Shown: piece after piece, positions 1 to 7,654 of the stretch
How the letters are laid out: the number at the start of each line of letters is the position of its first letter
How positions within the stretch are numbered: position 1 is the stretch's first letter
NCBI RefSeq assembly: GCF_900220995.1
Contig: NZ_OBQF01000005.1
Span: 186,001 to 250,000 of the forward strand
Source: Salinicoccus kekensis
GTDB lineage: Bacteria; Bacillota; Bacilli; Staphylococcales; Salinicoccaceae
DNA: 64,000 bases
Direction: 5' to 3'
Notes under the pieces: generated by a model
Told to the model about the DNA's origin: nothing
The model's input: only the letters and a program-made list of their open reading frames with translations
Database searches by the model: none
Made by a program: the position numbers and the translations under genes

Positions 1-787
1 AACGGACCAGTACGTGCGGGGATCCGTTGAACCCGATACCGATGAATAAGTAACTGATGATTGCGATGAGTCCGGCAAGCGTCAGTGCTGAACTGCCGAA
101 GAACGGCGCAAGGAACTCCTGACCCATCATATCGGTGAGCTGATAACCCAGTTCATTGAAGCCACCGAGCTCGGTGATCGCTAGGATCGGCAGCACCAGG
201 AATGCAAATGCCATCAACAGGCCCTGGATGAAGTCGGTCAGTGACACCGCAAAGAAACCGCCCATGATCGTGTAGATGATCGTGACGATGCCGCCGACGA
301 TTACACCTGTCGCAAAGTTGACGCCGAGGACGACTTCAAATAAAACACCGAATGCCACAAACTGGGCACAGACGTATACGGTCATGAACACCGTCATGAC
401 GACGATGGAGACCCATCTCATTATATGTGTATCATCTTTATAACGTGCCGACAGGAAATCCGGCACCGTGATTGAATTCTGAATTTCCGATAAGCGCCTG
501 ATCCTCTTGGCGAAGAACAGCCAGTTGAAGATCGAGAACACACTCGATACGGCGTTCCACGCCGCACTCATACCCGTCGAATACGCTTCGCCCGGCAGCC
601 CCACGGTCATGAAACCGCTCGACTCGGATGCTTTCTCACTCATGGATAATACCCATGGACCGAGTTTCCTTCCGCCGAGAAAGTATTCCGCAGACCCTTG
701 AGTACTTATTCTCGCCGACCAGATGCCGAGGGCCAGAAGTAATATCATGTATATGATCACTATGCTTAATATGCCGATACCACCCAT
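1..787 (-). CDS. Sodium:solute symporter (SSS) family transporter, 3' part cut by window edge
   Basis: Integral membrane protein expected to couple Na+ entry to uptake of a small solute. The reading frame runs leftward from an ATG at 787 and is still open at base 1, giving 262 residues with no stop. The N-terminus reads as a membrane segment (GILSIVIIYMILLLALGIW), then the SSS hallmark stretch AEYFLGGRKLGPW and further hydrophobic helices; GSPHVLVR near the edge resembles the GQPHILVR motif of PutP-type members. A Shine-Dalgarno AAGGGG lies nine bases before the ATG. It begins three bases after the stop of a small membrane-protein gene, so the two are probably co-translated. The substrate (proline, pantothenate, acetate or other) cannot be told from this part. 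Confidence 0.85.
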   Translation of the reverse strand, partial: MGGIGILSIVIIYMILLLALGIWSARISTQGSAEYFLGGRKLGPWVLSMSEKASESSGFMTVGLPGEAYSTGMSAAWNAVSSVFSIFNWLFFAKRIRRLSEIQNSITVPDFLSARYKDDTHIMRWVSIVVMTVFMTVYVCAQFVAFGVLFEVVLGVNFATGVIVGGIVTIIYTIMGGFFAVSLTDFIQGLLMAFAFLVLPILAITELGGFNELGYQLTDMMGQEFLAPFFGSSALTLAGLIAIISYLFIGIGFNGSPHVLVR

Positions 788-790
788 ACC

Positions 791-946
791 CTACAACCCC
801 TTGTCATCATATTTTTTTCTGAATAAATCATTTTCCAGTTTTTCCATCTTCACTTCACGTGCATACCATATGGCTACGGAACCTATCATGAGAATAGGCG
901 GCAGAATCAAAATCAGCCACCCGGATATTGGAAAAGCGTCCATCAT
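791..946 (-). CDS. Small single-pass membrane protein upstream of the symporter
   Basis: A 51-residue ORF beginning MMDAFPISGWLILILPPILM: one hydrophobic segment (about residues 8-29) followed by a charged tail (REVKMEKLENDLFRKKYDD). ATGs occur at 952, 946 and 943; 946 is chosen because AGGAAAGG then sits about eight bases upstream, whereas for 952 it would be too close. The stop is three bases before the symporter ATG. Tiny membrane proteins encoded directly in front of SSS transporters are known and are thought to be accessory subunits; that role here is inferred from position and topology only. Confidence 0.7.
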   Translation of the reverse strand: MMDAFPISGWLILILPPILMIGSVAIWYAREVKMEKLENDLFRKKYDDKGL

Positions 947-970
947 GAACATCCCCTTTCCTCTATATTT

Positions 971-1000
971 TTAATGTTGAATCCCACGGTAAGCTGTCAA
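971..1000 (-). promoter_or_regulatory. Possible sigma-A promoter for the symporter operon
   Basis: On the minus strand a perfect TTGACA (995-1000) is followed after 18 bases by CATTAA (971-976), a poor -10. It lies 25 bases before the small membrane-protein gene. The -35 is convincing, the -10 is not. Confidence 0.35.
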
Positions 1001-1087
1001 GTGAACACACCGAATAATTCTGATAATTATAAAAAGCGTAGCACATTGAGCGGCCTTAGTAAACCGCGGGGTGGATTATTATGCAGT

Positions 1088-1130
1088 TAAAAAACAGTCC
1101 TATGCCATATATTTATTGGCACAGGACCGT
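1088..1130 (-). terminator. Intrinsic terminator of the MecA-like PBP gene
   Basis: Inverted repeat CAGTCCTATGCCA (1095-1107) with TGGCACAGGACCG (1117-1129), one wobble pair, followed on the minus strand by a run of six T. It sits 12 bases after the PBP stop. Confidence 0.85.
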
Positions 1131-1141
1131 TTTGAAATTTA

Positions 1142-3151
1142 TCATTCGAGGTCTCTGTAAGCATCGTGGATATCTGCAAATTTCTGTGCAGAATATTCAC
1201 TCATCCCGCGGTCCTCGACATCCTCGACATAGAGGGAGAGCATCATATCCTTCTCATCCTGGTCATAGCCGATGAACCATCCGGTCTCGGATCCTCTTGT
1301 GTCCTGGGACATTTTATTCTCGCTTGTGCCCGTCTTGCCGGCAAAGGATGCATAATCCCGTTCCATATCATCTGCATGGTAATCGGTGACGACGCTCCTC
1401 ATCGCATCCTCCAGATAGATGAGGTCGTCTTCATCCGCAATACCTTCCACCTGGACCTCGGCCTCAGAATCCGCGAGTATGCGCGGGACATAGACGTCCC
1501 CACCGTTGACCACCCCGGAATAGATGGCGGTGATCTGGAGCGGTGAGATCAACAGCTCACCCTGCCCGTATGCACTGTCTGCAAGCAGGATTTCGCTCTC
1601 GATGGTGCCGTCGTTCGACACCTGGCTCGTGTAGATCGGATAGTCGCTGTCATATTCCTCACCGATTCCGAGTGCCTCCATCCCTTCGACGAAGCGGTCC
1701 GCACCGAGGTCAAGCATGGTCTGGGCAAAGTAGATGTTGTCGGAGCTCGTGATCGCCCGGGAAAGGTCGAATTCGCCATCTTCCACATGGTAGCGGTTCA
1801 CGGTGTACCCGCCCCATGATTCGTCCGCCTGCCAGCTGCTTCCGGTGATCGTCCGCGTCGCATCACGGTCGAACCCTTCCGTATTCAAAGCCACGAGCGC
1901 GGAGAGGATCTTCTGGGTGGAGCCGGGCGAAGTCGCCCGGTTGAATTTGCCGAGCAGCGGGTTTTCTTCATCTTCCTCGAGCTCATCCAGCTCTTCCTGT
2001 GTGATGCCGAACATGAAGTCATACGGGCTAGGGGCCGGATAGCTCGCTGCAGCAAGGATGTCCCCGGTGTCCGGGGCGAGGGCGACACTTGCGCCCGAGT
2101 CCTCTTCAAGCTCGCCGTGGATGATTTCCTGAAGGTCCCCATCGATGGTGAGCACCACATCCGACCCGTCCTCGGCCTCTTCGCTGAACAGCGTGTCGAC
2201 GGCATCACCGTTCACATCCGCGATGGCGATTTCATATCCGCCTGACGGCTGCAGGCGCTCATCGTATAATGATTCAAGGCCACGCTTTCCGGTCATATCC
2301 CCTGCCGCCAGGTAATCCGATGCCTCAATATCCTCGGCACTCGCCGCCCCGACGTAGCCGATCAGATGGAACGTTGCCTCATCCAGTGCATATTCGCGTG
2401 ACGGCTGTTCCCGAACCTGCAGTCCTTCATAATTGAATTCCGATTTTTCCTTATCGGAGAAGCGGTGGGCTTCCTTCACGGGCACGAACATGCCGTCGCC
2501 GATCCACTCCTGGTTGAATGTGTTTTCGAGTGATTCCTCGCTGACTTCGAGCACGTCGGCGAGGTCAGTCAATTCGTCTTCCGACATCTCACCTGCCGTG
2601 AAACCGACCACTTCCTTACGGCCGTTGAACGCAAGCGGCTCGCCGGACTGGTCCTGGATTTCACCGCGCACACCGCTCGTGAAATTGAAGTCGAGCGTGC
2701 GGTTGCCGTTCAGCCCGGGGATGATCATATCGGGCGTCCATTCCACATGCCACGCGTTTTCCGCTTCATCGTAAAGCAGGCTGATGACGATATCCCTCGT
2801 CACTTCACCGTAAGCGGTCTCCACCGTCCAGTCCCCTTCATAGAGTCTGTTCTCGTCCGTCGACTGGTCCTCGTTCAATTCGAGGCCGTCGATGGACCGT
2901 GCTTCGACCCCGAGGTCCTCGTACAGCTTCTCATATCTTTCGGTGACTTCTTCCGGCGCATACCTCTCCTGCCTGTCATTGTGCAGCGATTCATATATCT
3001 CTTCGTAATCCCCGGCTTCATACTGAGATATATAATCATCCAGTGCCGCCTCTTCGCCCGCTTGGAATATGTTCGTATAATTGATCAGCAGGAACGCGCC
3101 CGCTCCGAGGACGACGATGCCCCCGATGATGATCCCAATCCATTTTTTCAT
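1142..3151 (-). CDS. MecA/PBP2a-type class B penicillin-binding protein
   Basis: Membrane-anchored DD-transpeptidase that cross-links peptidoglycan. It has 669 residues, against 668 for MecA. Residues 5-25 form a single anchor; about 30-140 match the MecA_N (NTF2-like) domain; a PBP dimer region follows; the transpeptidase domain carries STQK at 411-414 (catalytic S411), SDN at 470-472 and KTG at 606-608. MecA has the same STQK and SDN motifs but KSG. Long stretches around SDN and YGQGELLISPLQI recall MecA closely. Start ATG has AGGTG upstream. No mecR1/mecI regulators are adjacent, so it looks like a native chromosomal homologue (PBP3/MecA family) rather than part of a mec cassette. Whether it gives beta-lactam resistance cannot be read from sequence. 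Confidence 0.9.
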   Translation of the reverse strand: MKKWIGIIIGGIVVLGAGAFLLINYTNIFQAGEEAALDDYISQYEAGDYEEIYESLHNDRQERYAPEEVTERYEKLYEDLGVEARSIDGLELNEDQSTDENRLYEGDWTVETAYGEVTRDIVISLLYDEAENAWHVEWTPDMIIPGLNGNRTLDFNFTSGVRGEIQDQSGEPLAFNGRKEVVGFTAGEMSEDELTDLADVLEVSEESLENTFNQEWIGDGMFVPVKEAHRFSDKEKSEFNYEGLQVREQPSREYALDEATFHLIGYVGAASAEDIEASDYLAAGDMTGKRGLESLYDERLQPSGGYEIAIADVNGDAVDTLFSEEAEDGSDVVLTIDGDLQEIIHGELEEDSGASVALAPDTGDILAAASYPAPSPYDFMFGITQEELDELEEDEENPLLGKFNRATSPGSTQKILSALVALNTEGFDRDATRTITGSSWQADESWGGYTVNRYHVEDGEFDLSRAITSSDNIYFAQTMLDLGADRFVEGMEALGIGEEYDSDYPIYTSQVSNDGTIESEILLADSAYGQGELLISPLQITAIYSGVVNGGDVYVPRILADSEAEVQVEGIADEDDLIYLEDAMRSVVTDYHADDMERDYASFAGKTGTSENKMSQDTRGSETGWFIGYDQDEKDMMLSLYVEDVEDRGMSEYSAQKFADIHDAYRDLE

Positions 3152-3180
3152 TTTAACACCTGCAATCTTCCGTTATAAAT

Positions 3181-3225
3181 TAATAAACGAACAATGACCA
3201 GCCATGCGGCTGAGTCATCGTTCGT
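3181..3225 (-). terminator. Intrinsic terminator after the CapA-like gene
   Basis: Arms ACGAACAATGACCAGCC (3187-3203) and GGCTGAGTCATCGTTCGT (3208-3225) with a four-base loop form a long stem with two mismatches; a T-rich stretch follows on the minus strand. Confidence 0.8.
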
Positions 3226-3237
3226 CCGTGTTCATTT

Positions 3238-4503
3238 TTACTCGAGATTCAGTCTCGAATGTGTCCGTTCAAGCGAGCGGTCAAGACGCTCACGTATATC
3301 TGCGGGCAGGTTTTCATCATCCTGGAAATCCTCCACCGGCAGTATTTCATAATCGAACGGCGTGTCGTTCGTATCGCTGTGGCGGTACACCCACGTCGGT
3401 GTATAGTGCACATCAGCGACGACCGTCTCACCGGACTCGTGGTCTTTTTCGATATCGAAGTTCAGGATGACCCCGTCCTCATTCGGCTCGAAATCCGGGC
3501 CGATCGTCTCCAGACGCTGGTTGGAGATGAAGTTGCCCAGGGAATAAACGACGAATGACTCACTTTCCCCGTCGGCTGATTCAAGGTATTCCGCCCGCTG
3601 TATGACATGCGGGTGGGAACCGATGATCAGATCCACGCCCTGATCTGCGAGAAACTGTGCATATTCCTTCTGGTAGTCGCTCGGCTCCTCGACGTACTCA
3701 GGACCCCAGTGCATATATGTCAGTATGATGTCCGGATCGTCCGCTTTCGCTGCATCGATCGCTTCCGTCAGATTCTCCTCGGAAATGACATCGATCATAT
3801 TGTACACTTCCTCATCAGTGTACGGGCCTTCCATGCCGTTCAGCATCTCCGTGAACGCAAGCATGGCCACCCTGATGCCGTCGACTTCCCTGATCACATG
3901 CCGCTCTTCCGGTGCGCCGTCATATGTACCGACCACGTCAAGGTCTGCTTCCTCCAGCATCTGCACCGTGCGTTCAACGCCCTGTGCGCCCATGTCGAGG
4001 CTGTGGTTGTTTGAAGTGACGAGGGCATCGAACCCTGCATACTTCACATCCTCAACAATTTCATCCGGCGTGTTGAACAGCGGATAGCCTGTGTAGCCGC
4101 GGTCTTCACCTGCGACGGTCGTCTCGAAGTTGCCGATCGCAAGATCCGCTTCCTCGAGGTAAGGCTTCACATGCTCAAACCACGGCTTGAAATCATATGA
4201 ATCCGTCTCTTCGACATAAGCGCCCCAATACTGCTCATCATGCACCATGATGTCACCGACGGTTGAAATCGTGATTTCACTCGACCCTTCCTCAGCCGCC
4301 GCTTCGCCATTCTCCTCCGAATCTTCCGCCGCACCACTGTCCGCGGTTCCGTCCTCTTCCGAATCCTCCGATGCTTCTCCCTCTCCGGCCGTCTCCTCCA
4401 CTGCCGCCTCTTCTTCAGAGTCATCACCTGAAAAGCTGAAAGCCATGAAGACCGCACCGGCAGCAATAAGCAGCAGCAGTATCGGTACCAGTATCTTCCA
4501 CAT
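3238..4503 (-). CDS. CapA-family metallophosphatase-like membrane protein
   Basis: Member of the CapA/PgsA family (poly-gamma-glutamate synthesis-associated, calcineurin-like metallophosphatase fold). The start is placed at 4503 (MWKILVPILLLLIAAGAVF), which opens a membrane anchor; the frame is open further upstream but that would run into the preceding gene. After the anchor comes a long acidic Glu/Ser/Asp linker, then the family motifs in order: GDIMVHDEQYWG, NFETTVAGEDRGY, NNHSLDMGAQG, MHWGPEY, GSHPHVIQ and YSLGNFISNQ, which supply the metal-binding Asp, Asn and His residues. It begins 14 bases after the VanY-type gene and is probably co-transcribed with it. No other capsule (capBC/pgsBC) genes are present, so a role in poly-glutamate synthesis is not supported; a general envelope hydrolase is as likely. 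Confidence 0.85.
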   Translation of the reverse strand: MWKILVPILLLLIAAGAVFMAFSFSGDDSEEEAAVEETAGEGEASEDSEEDGTADSGAAEDSEENGEAAAEEGSSEITISTVGDIMVHDEQYWGAYVEETDSYDFKPWFEHVKPYLEEADLAIGNFETTVAGEDRGYTGYPLFNTPDEIVEDVKYAGFDALVTSNNHSLDMGAQGVERTVQMLEEADLDVVGTYDGAPEERHVIREVDGIRVAMLAFTEMLNGMEGPYTDEEVYNMIDVISEENLTEAIDAAKADDPDIILTYMHWGPEYVEEPSDYQKEYAQFLADQGVDLIIGSHPHVIQRAEYLESADGESESFVVYSLGNFISNQRLETIGPDFEPNEDGVILNFDIEKDHESGETVVADVHYTPTWVYRHSDTNDTPFDYEILPVEDFQDDENLPADIRERLDRSLERTHSRLNLE

Positions 4504-4516
4504 CGACCTGTTTCCG

Positions 4517-5299
4517 TTATTCTCCGTCCTCTTCAATATCCATCCCACTCTCCTTGATATATTCCTCGTATGTAAGCCCGCTGTCATGGATGTCGGAAGC
4601 AAGTTCTGTCCCGAGATACCGCAGATGCCACGGCTCATATAAGTAACCCGTTATTTCTTCCTTACCTTCAGGGTACCGGATGATGAAGCCTGATTCATGT
4701 GCATTTTCACGCACCCATATCCCTTCATCCGTCTCCCCGAAAGCCTCGAGCAGTTCGAGGTTCACACTTTCTGCGGTCACATCCATCGCAAGGCCCGTCT
4801 GATGCTCGCTCGCACCCGGCGGGGCACTGAAACGGTTGGCCGCCTCTTCGCCGTGTGCCGCCCTGTAGCTGTCATAGAGGCTCGCCTGGGTATTATAGGA
4901 GCGGTAACCCGACCGGGCATATAAAGTGATGCCGTCTGCGAGCGCCGCATCGAACATCTCCGTCAGGGCATCCGAAGCTTCCTGCCTCAGCTGGTTGACC
5001 TCCGGGCTTTCCAGCACAGTCGGCACTTCGACGGGCACGAGATCCTCCGGTACATAATCCGCGCTTAGATGATGTTCTTTATTGACGAGGGCCTGGATGC
5101 TTCCGTCATCGGCCAGATCTTCCCCGTCGATGAGCGGTTCCGGCTCTTCGGATTCCGCTTCCTCATCCGGTGCATCGTCCGCCTCCGTTTCCGTCTGTTC
5201 CTCTTCCGGTACGGCTTCCTCTTCCGTCCCGCCGCATCCGGCAAGGAGCAGAATCAACAGGAGTGCTCCGGATATTTTTCCATATATGATATATTTCAT
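4517..5299 (-). CDS. VanY-type D-alanyl-D-alanine carboxypeptidase lipoprotein
   Basis: Zinc carboxypeptidase of the M15B (VanY) family that trims the terminal D-Ala of peptidoglycan stem peptides. The 260-residue product starts MKYIIYGKISGALLLILLLA followed by the lipobox cysteine (LLAGC), so it is a surface lipoprotein; an acidic linker follows. Catalytic motifs are visible: SGYRSYNTQASLYDSY, SEHQTGLAMDV (zinc His and Asp) and PWHLRYLG (second zinc His and base). The ATG at 5299 is preferred to the GTG nine bases upstream because AAGGTGG lies five bases before it. It heads a two-gene unit with the CapA-like gene. Its activity could modify the same peptides that the neighbouring PBP cross-links. 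Confidence 0.88.
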   Translation of the reverse strand: MKYIIYGKISGALLLILLLAGCGGTEEEAVPEEEQTETEADDAPDEEAESEEPEPLIDGEDLADDGSIQALVNKEHHLSADYVPEDLVPVEVPTVLESPEVNQLRQEASDALTEMFDAALADGITLYARSGYRSYNTQASLYDSYRAAHGEEAANRFSAPPGASEHQTGLAMDVTAESVNLELLEAFGETDEGIWVRENAHESGFIIRYPEGKEEITGYLYEPWHLRYLGTELASDIHDSGLTYEEYIKESGMDIEEDGE

Positions 5300-5370
5300 C
5301 GGATCCACCTTAATATTTTTTACTTATCCTCATTTAACCACAGCACAGCGCCCGATACCACATCCAATAC

Positions 5371-5398
5371 GAAAAAAAGACCCCGTCCCGGGTCTTTC
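5371..5398 (-). terminator. Intrinsic terminator after DUF421 gene
   Basis: AAAGACCC and GGGTCTTT form a perfect stem (5376-5398); the minus-strand transcript ends in seven T. It starts immediately after the DUF421 stop. Confidence 0.9.
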
Positions 5399-5400
5399 CA

Positions 5401-6087
5401 TCAGTCAAGATCATATGAATTGTTGTCATAATCCTGGATATGCCAGCCGATTTCAGGGTTCCATTCCGCAAAATAAACATCCTCGATGCGTTTGCCGATA
5501 CCTTCCAGAGACTCTTCAATCCACCCCTTGTCCCGGTCCAGTTCCTTCAGTTCATAGTCGATGACCTTACCGTCGGCGATCAGTGTATAGGAGGGCACAT
5601 CAACGACCCTGTCCTGTTCCGAACGTTTCTTAAGTACCGTGAGCTGTCCGCTGTTTTCAAAAATGGCATAATTGACTTCCCTGAAGGAGAAGATGCCCTG
5701 CTCCCTCAGCAGTTCACTAAGCTCTTCTATTTCCAGATTGAGCCTTTCCATCTGGTCATAGAGCATTTCACCATCCTTGACGATGGTGACTGGCTTGCCT
5801 TTGATGACATGGCGCAGCACACCCGACTTTTGCGTGAGCTTCTCGAATATATAGATGAGTGCACTCCAGATGGCGAGGACAAAAAGCATCTGCGGTATGG
5901 TCACCGCCGGGTCATACATCGCATCCTTGATGACGCCGCCGAGCACCAGTGCATAGACGAAGTCAAGAAGCGTCACCTGCGCCATCTCTTTTTTGCCGAG
6001 CAGGCGGATGACGATGATGACGCCAATCAGGCCGACGACCAGTTTCAAAGCCATATGGAGATATTCCGTCATTACATCCATCAACAT
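5401..6087 (-). CDS. DUF421 membrane protein (YetF/YkjA family)
   Basis: A 228-residue protein with three hydrophobic segments in the first 90 residues (for example MALKLVVGLIGVIIVIRLLG and the segment containing QMLFVLAIWSALIYIF) followed by a soluble DUF421 region (KGKPVTIVKDGEMLYDQM, then SFREVNYAIFENSGQLTVL). This order is typical of the YetF/YkjA/YrbG family, which has no firmly assigned biochemical role and is often linked to stress and spore or envelope functions. It lies 36 bases after the STAS/SEC14 gene, with no terminator between, so they are likely one transcript. Start codon choice among 6087 and nearby ATGs is uncertain. Confidence 0.85.
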   Translation of the reverse strand: MLMDVMTEYLHMALKLVVGLIGVIIVIRLLGKKEMAQVTLLDFVYALVLGGVIKDAMYDPAVTIPQMLFVLAIWSALIYIFEKLTQKSGVLRHVIKGKPVTIVKDGEMLYDQMERLNLEIEELSELLREQGIFSFREVNYAIFENSGQLTVLKKRSEQDRVVDVPSYTLIADGKVIDYELKELDRDKGWIEESLEGIGKRIEDVYFAEWNPEIGWHIQDYDNNSYDLD

Positions 6088-6122
6088 TCATTCCTTTTCC
6101 TGTTTTGTCATATCATGATGCC

Positions 6123-6479
6123 TTATTCTGCGATCCAGCGCCAGGCGTCGTCGATTTCCGTCTTATTGAACGATTTGACGCTGATGCCGGGCAGCATGTC
6201 CGCAAAAGAACCGATCTTCTTGAGCATCCCGTCATCCGCCACCACCGCCAACTTATTGAACTGGTTCCAGTGCTGTGCATCGACCGGTATGCCCCGGAGC
6301 GCACCCCCGGGTGTGACGCCTTCCAGTTTTTTAACGTAGATGAGTGCATTCAGTTCCGCGTCCTCACCGTAATGCTCTTTTATGAAGGCTTCGGATTTTT
6401 CGGCATCTATATCCATCACATTTCCGTCGACCTCGACATGGACGACGTTTGGAAATTCGCTTTCCGATAATTTCAGCAT
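6123..6479 (-). CDS. STAS/SEC14 (SpoIIAA-like) domain protein
   Basis: A 118-residue soluble protein that fits the SpoIIAA-like/SEC14 family (PF11964): an N-terminal beta strand (FPNVVHVEVDGNVM), a helix with KSEAFIKEHYG, a core strand ALIYVKKLEGVTPGG, then KLAVVADDGMLKKIGSFADML and the terminal DDAWRWIAE. Proteins of this family are small, stress-linked and of uncertain function; the fold is shared with anti-sigma antagonists but there is no conserved phospho-serine motif that I can point to. It is followed by the DUF421 gene and preceded by a sigma-B-like promoter, which would fit general stress control of the pair. Confidence 0.8.
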   Translation of the reverse strand: MLKLSESEFPNVVHVEVDGNVMDIDAEKSEAFIKEHYGEDAELNALIYVKKLEGVTPGGALRGIPVDAQHWNQFNKLAVVADDGMLKKIGSFADMLPGISVKSFNKTEIDDAWRWIAE

Positions 6480-6513
6480 TTGATCACACTCCTAATCAGT
6501 TATTATATAAACG

Positions 6514-6539
6514 CTACCCCTTAATTTCTCGAGAGAAAC
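6514..6539 (-). promoter_or_regulatory. Sigma-B-like promoter for the STAS/SEC14-DUF421 pair
   Basis: On the minus strand GTTTCT (6534-6539), 14 bases, then GGGTAG (6514-6519). The Bacillus/Staphylococcus sigma-B consensus is GTTTAA, 12-15 bases, GGGTAT; three of twelve positions differ. It lies 35 bases before the start codon. Confidence 0.45.
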
Positions 6540-6547
6540 ATGCCATG

Positions 6548-6572
6548 AGAAAAGCACCCTCACGGGTGCTTT
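6548..6572 (-). terminator. Intrinsic terminator, probably for the MBL hydrolase gene
   Basis: AAAGCACCC (6551-6559) and GGGTGCTTT (6564-6572) form a perfect nine-pair stem, followed by TTTTC on the minus strand. It is 155 bases after the MBL stop; the T tract on the other strand is shorter, so minus-strand use is favoured. Confidence 0.75.
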
Positions 6573-6605
6573 ATTCAACCGGGAGGACTGATTTTTGATC
6601 CGACT

Positions 6606-6625
6606 GTTATTTCCCGGGTAATAAC
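6606..6625. promoter_or_regulatory. Noc-binding-site-like palindrome
   Basis: GTTATTTCCCGGGTAATAAC is a 20-base near-perfect palindrome (only the paired T/T positions beside CCCGGG break symmetry). Its centre ATTTCCCGGGTAAT (6609-6622) matches the B. subtilis Noc site ATTTCCCGGGAAAT at 13 of 14 positions. A noc gene is present at 14612-15427 and the site is about 15 kb from oriC, where Noc sites are expected to be dense. Confidence 0.55.
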
Positions 6626-6726
6626 TGATGTCCCATCATCCCCCCTTCAATTTATCAGATACAATTTCATACCAGGCAGAAGGAGTGATGATATCAGTCG
6701 GATATTTTTACAGGCTGCGGGTCTTT

Positions 6727-7581
6727 TTATTCGTCATCGACGTACTTGCCCTTCTTGGGCTTCGCGATGTCATCGAAGTTCTGGACCAGCTCGCCCAGCT
6801 GGGTGCCGAGTTCTTTACCGGTGAGCGGCGGGCCGTGGCCGGTGATGGCATATTTCGGTGTGAGGTCATACAGTTTCTTGACGGATTGATATGCGAGATC
6901 CCAGTCCGTCGTCAAATATCTCGGCGGGCCGTAGATGTTCTCCTTCTGCGACAGGACGTTGTATAGGGAGTCCTGTTTCACCGTGACGAATGCATCGCCT
7001 GAAATCAGCGCACCATCCTCTTTCCTGAAGAGGGAAACGTGGCCGGCTGAATGCCCCGGTGTATGGATCCATTCGAATCCGGGCATATGCGGTACACTGC
7101 CGTCTTCAGGCAGCGCCTGGACATTTGTACCGAGATCGATCGCCTTGCGCGGGAAAGCTGGGGCCATCTTCGGCACCATGCCGCCATCCACGGAAGGATC
7201 CGGCTTCGGATAGTCCTCTTTCCCTGTCAGGTAGGGCAGTTCTTCTTTGTGGGCGTAGACCGGCACATTCCAATGCTCGACGAGCTCTATCACCGCGCCG
7301 ACATGGTCGAAATGACCGTGCGTCAGGATGATCGCCTTCGGTTTGCTTTCTGTGCCGAACCTCTTTTCCGCTTCCTCGATGATATCTTCGGATGATTTCG
7401 GCATGCCGGCATCGATGATCACGTAATCCCCGTCCCCTGATTCCGGTTTACCGTAAAAGACCATGTTCACGATCTGCACCGTATACTGATACAGATCCGG
7501 CAGCACTTCCACACCTTTGCCGCTGTTGACGGATGTCACCGGAAGCGCCTTATAGTCATCGCCATACTTCATCTTATCCAT
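6727..7581 (-). CDS. MBL-fold metallo-hydrolase
   Basis: A 284-residue cytosolic metallo-beta-lactamase-fold enzyme. The metal-binding motif THGHFDH is complete, followed by a single downstream histidine in HTPGHSAGHVSL, an aspartate in LISGDAF, and a final ITGHGPPL. These give the usual di-metal (Zn or Fe) site. The closest general types are glyoxalase-II-like or lactonase-like hydrolases; the substrate cannot be named. AGGAGG lies seven bases before the ATG. There is no obvious promoter of its own: the only space before it is the catalase terminator, whose T run ends just before the ribosome-binding site, so expression may depend on read-through from the catalase gene. Confidence 0.85.
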   Translation of the reverse strand: MDKMKYGDDYKALPVTSVNSGKGVEVLPDLYQYTVQIVNMVFYGKPESGDGDYVIIDAGMPKSSEDIIEEAEKRFGTESKPKAIILTHGHFDHVGAVIELVEHWNVPVYAHKEELPYLTGKEDYPKPDPSVDGGMVPKMAPAFPRKAIDLGTNVQALPEDGSVPHMPGFEWIHTPGHSAGHVSLFRKEDGALISGDAFVTVKQDSLYNVLSQKENIYGPPRYLTTDWDLAYQSVKKLYDLTPKYAITGHGPPLTGKELGTQLGELVQNFDDIAKPKKGKYVDDE

Positions 7582-7593
7582 ATTGATCCTCCT

Positions 7594-7629
7594 AAAAACA
7601 AAACACCGGTATCCCCGATGTTTTGTTTG
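7594..7629 (-). terminator. Intrinsic terminator between manganese catalase and MBL gene
   Basis: AAACAAAACACCGG pairs with CCGATGTTTTGTTT around a short loop, with TTTTT at the minus-strand end. It ends directly in front of the MBL gene's AGGAGG, so it could act as an attenuator as well as a terminator. Confidence 0.8.
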
Positions 7630-7654
7630 ATTTTATATTTGAATGTTTTCGATG

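Noticed and set aside
1166-2042. Several long plus-strand ORFs opposite the MecA-like gene
   Set aside because: Antisense shadows; their translations lack known motifs while the minus strand encodes a complete PBP.
6597-6641. Ten-codon minus-strand ORF (MMGHQLLPGK) with AAGGGGGG in front
   Set aside because: Too short to support, overlaps the Noc-like palindrome, and no regulated gene follows that would suggest a leader peptide.
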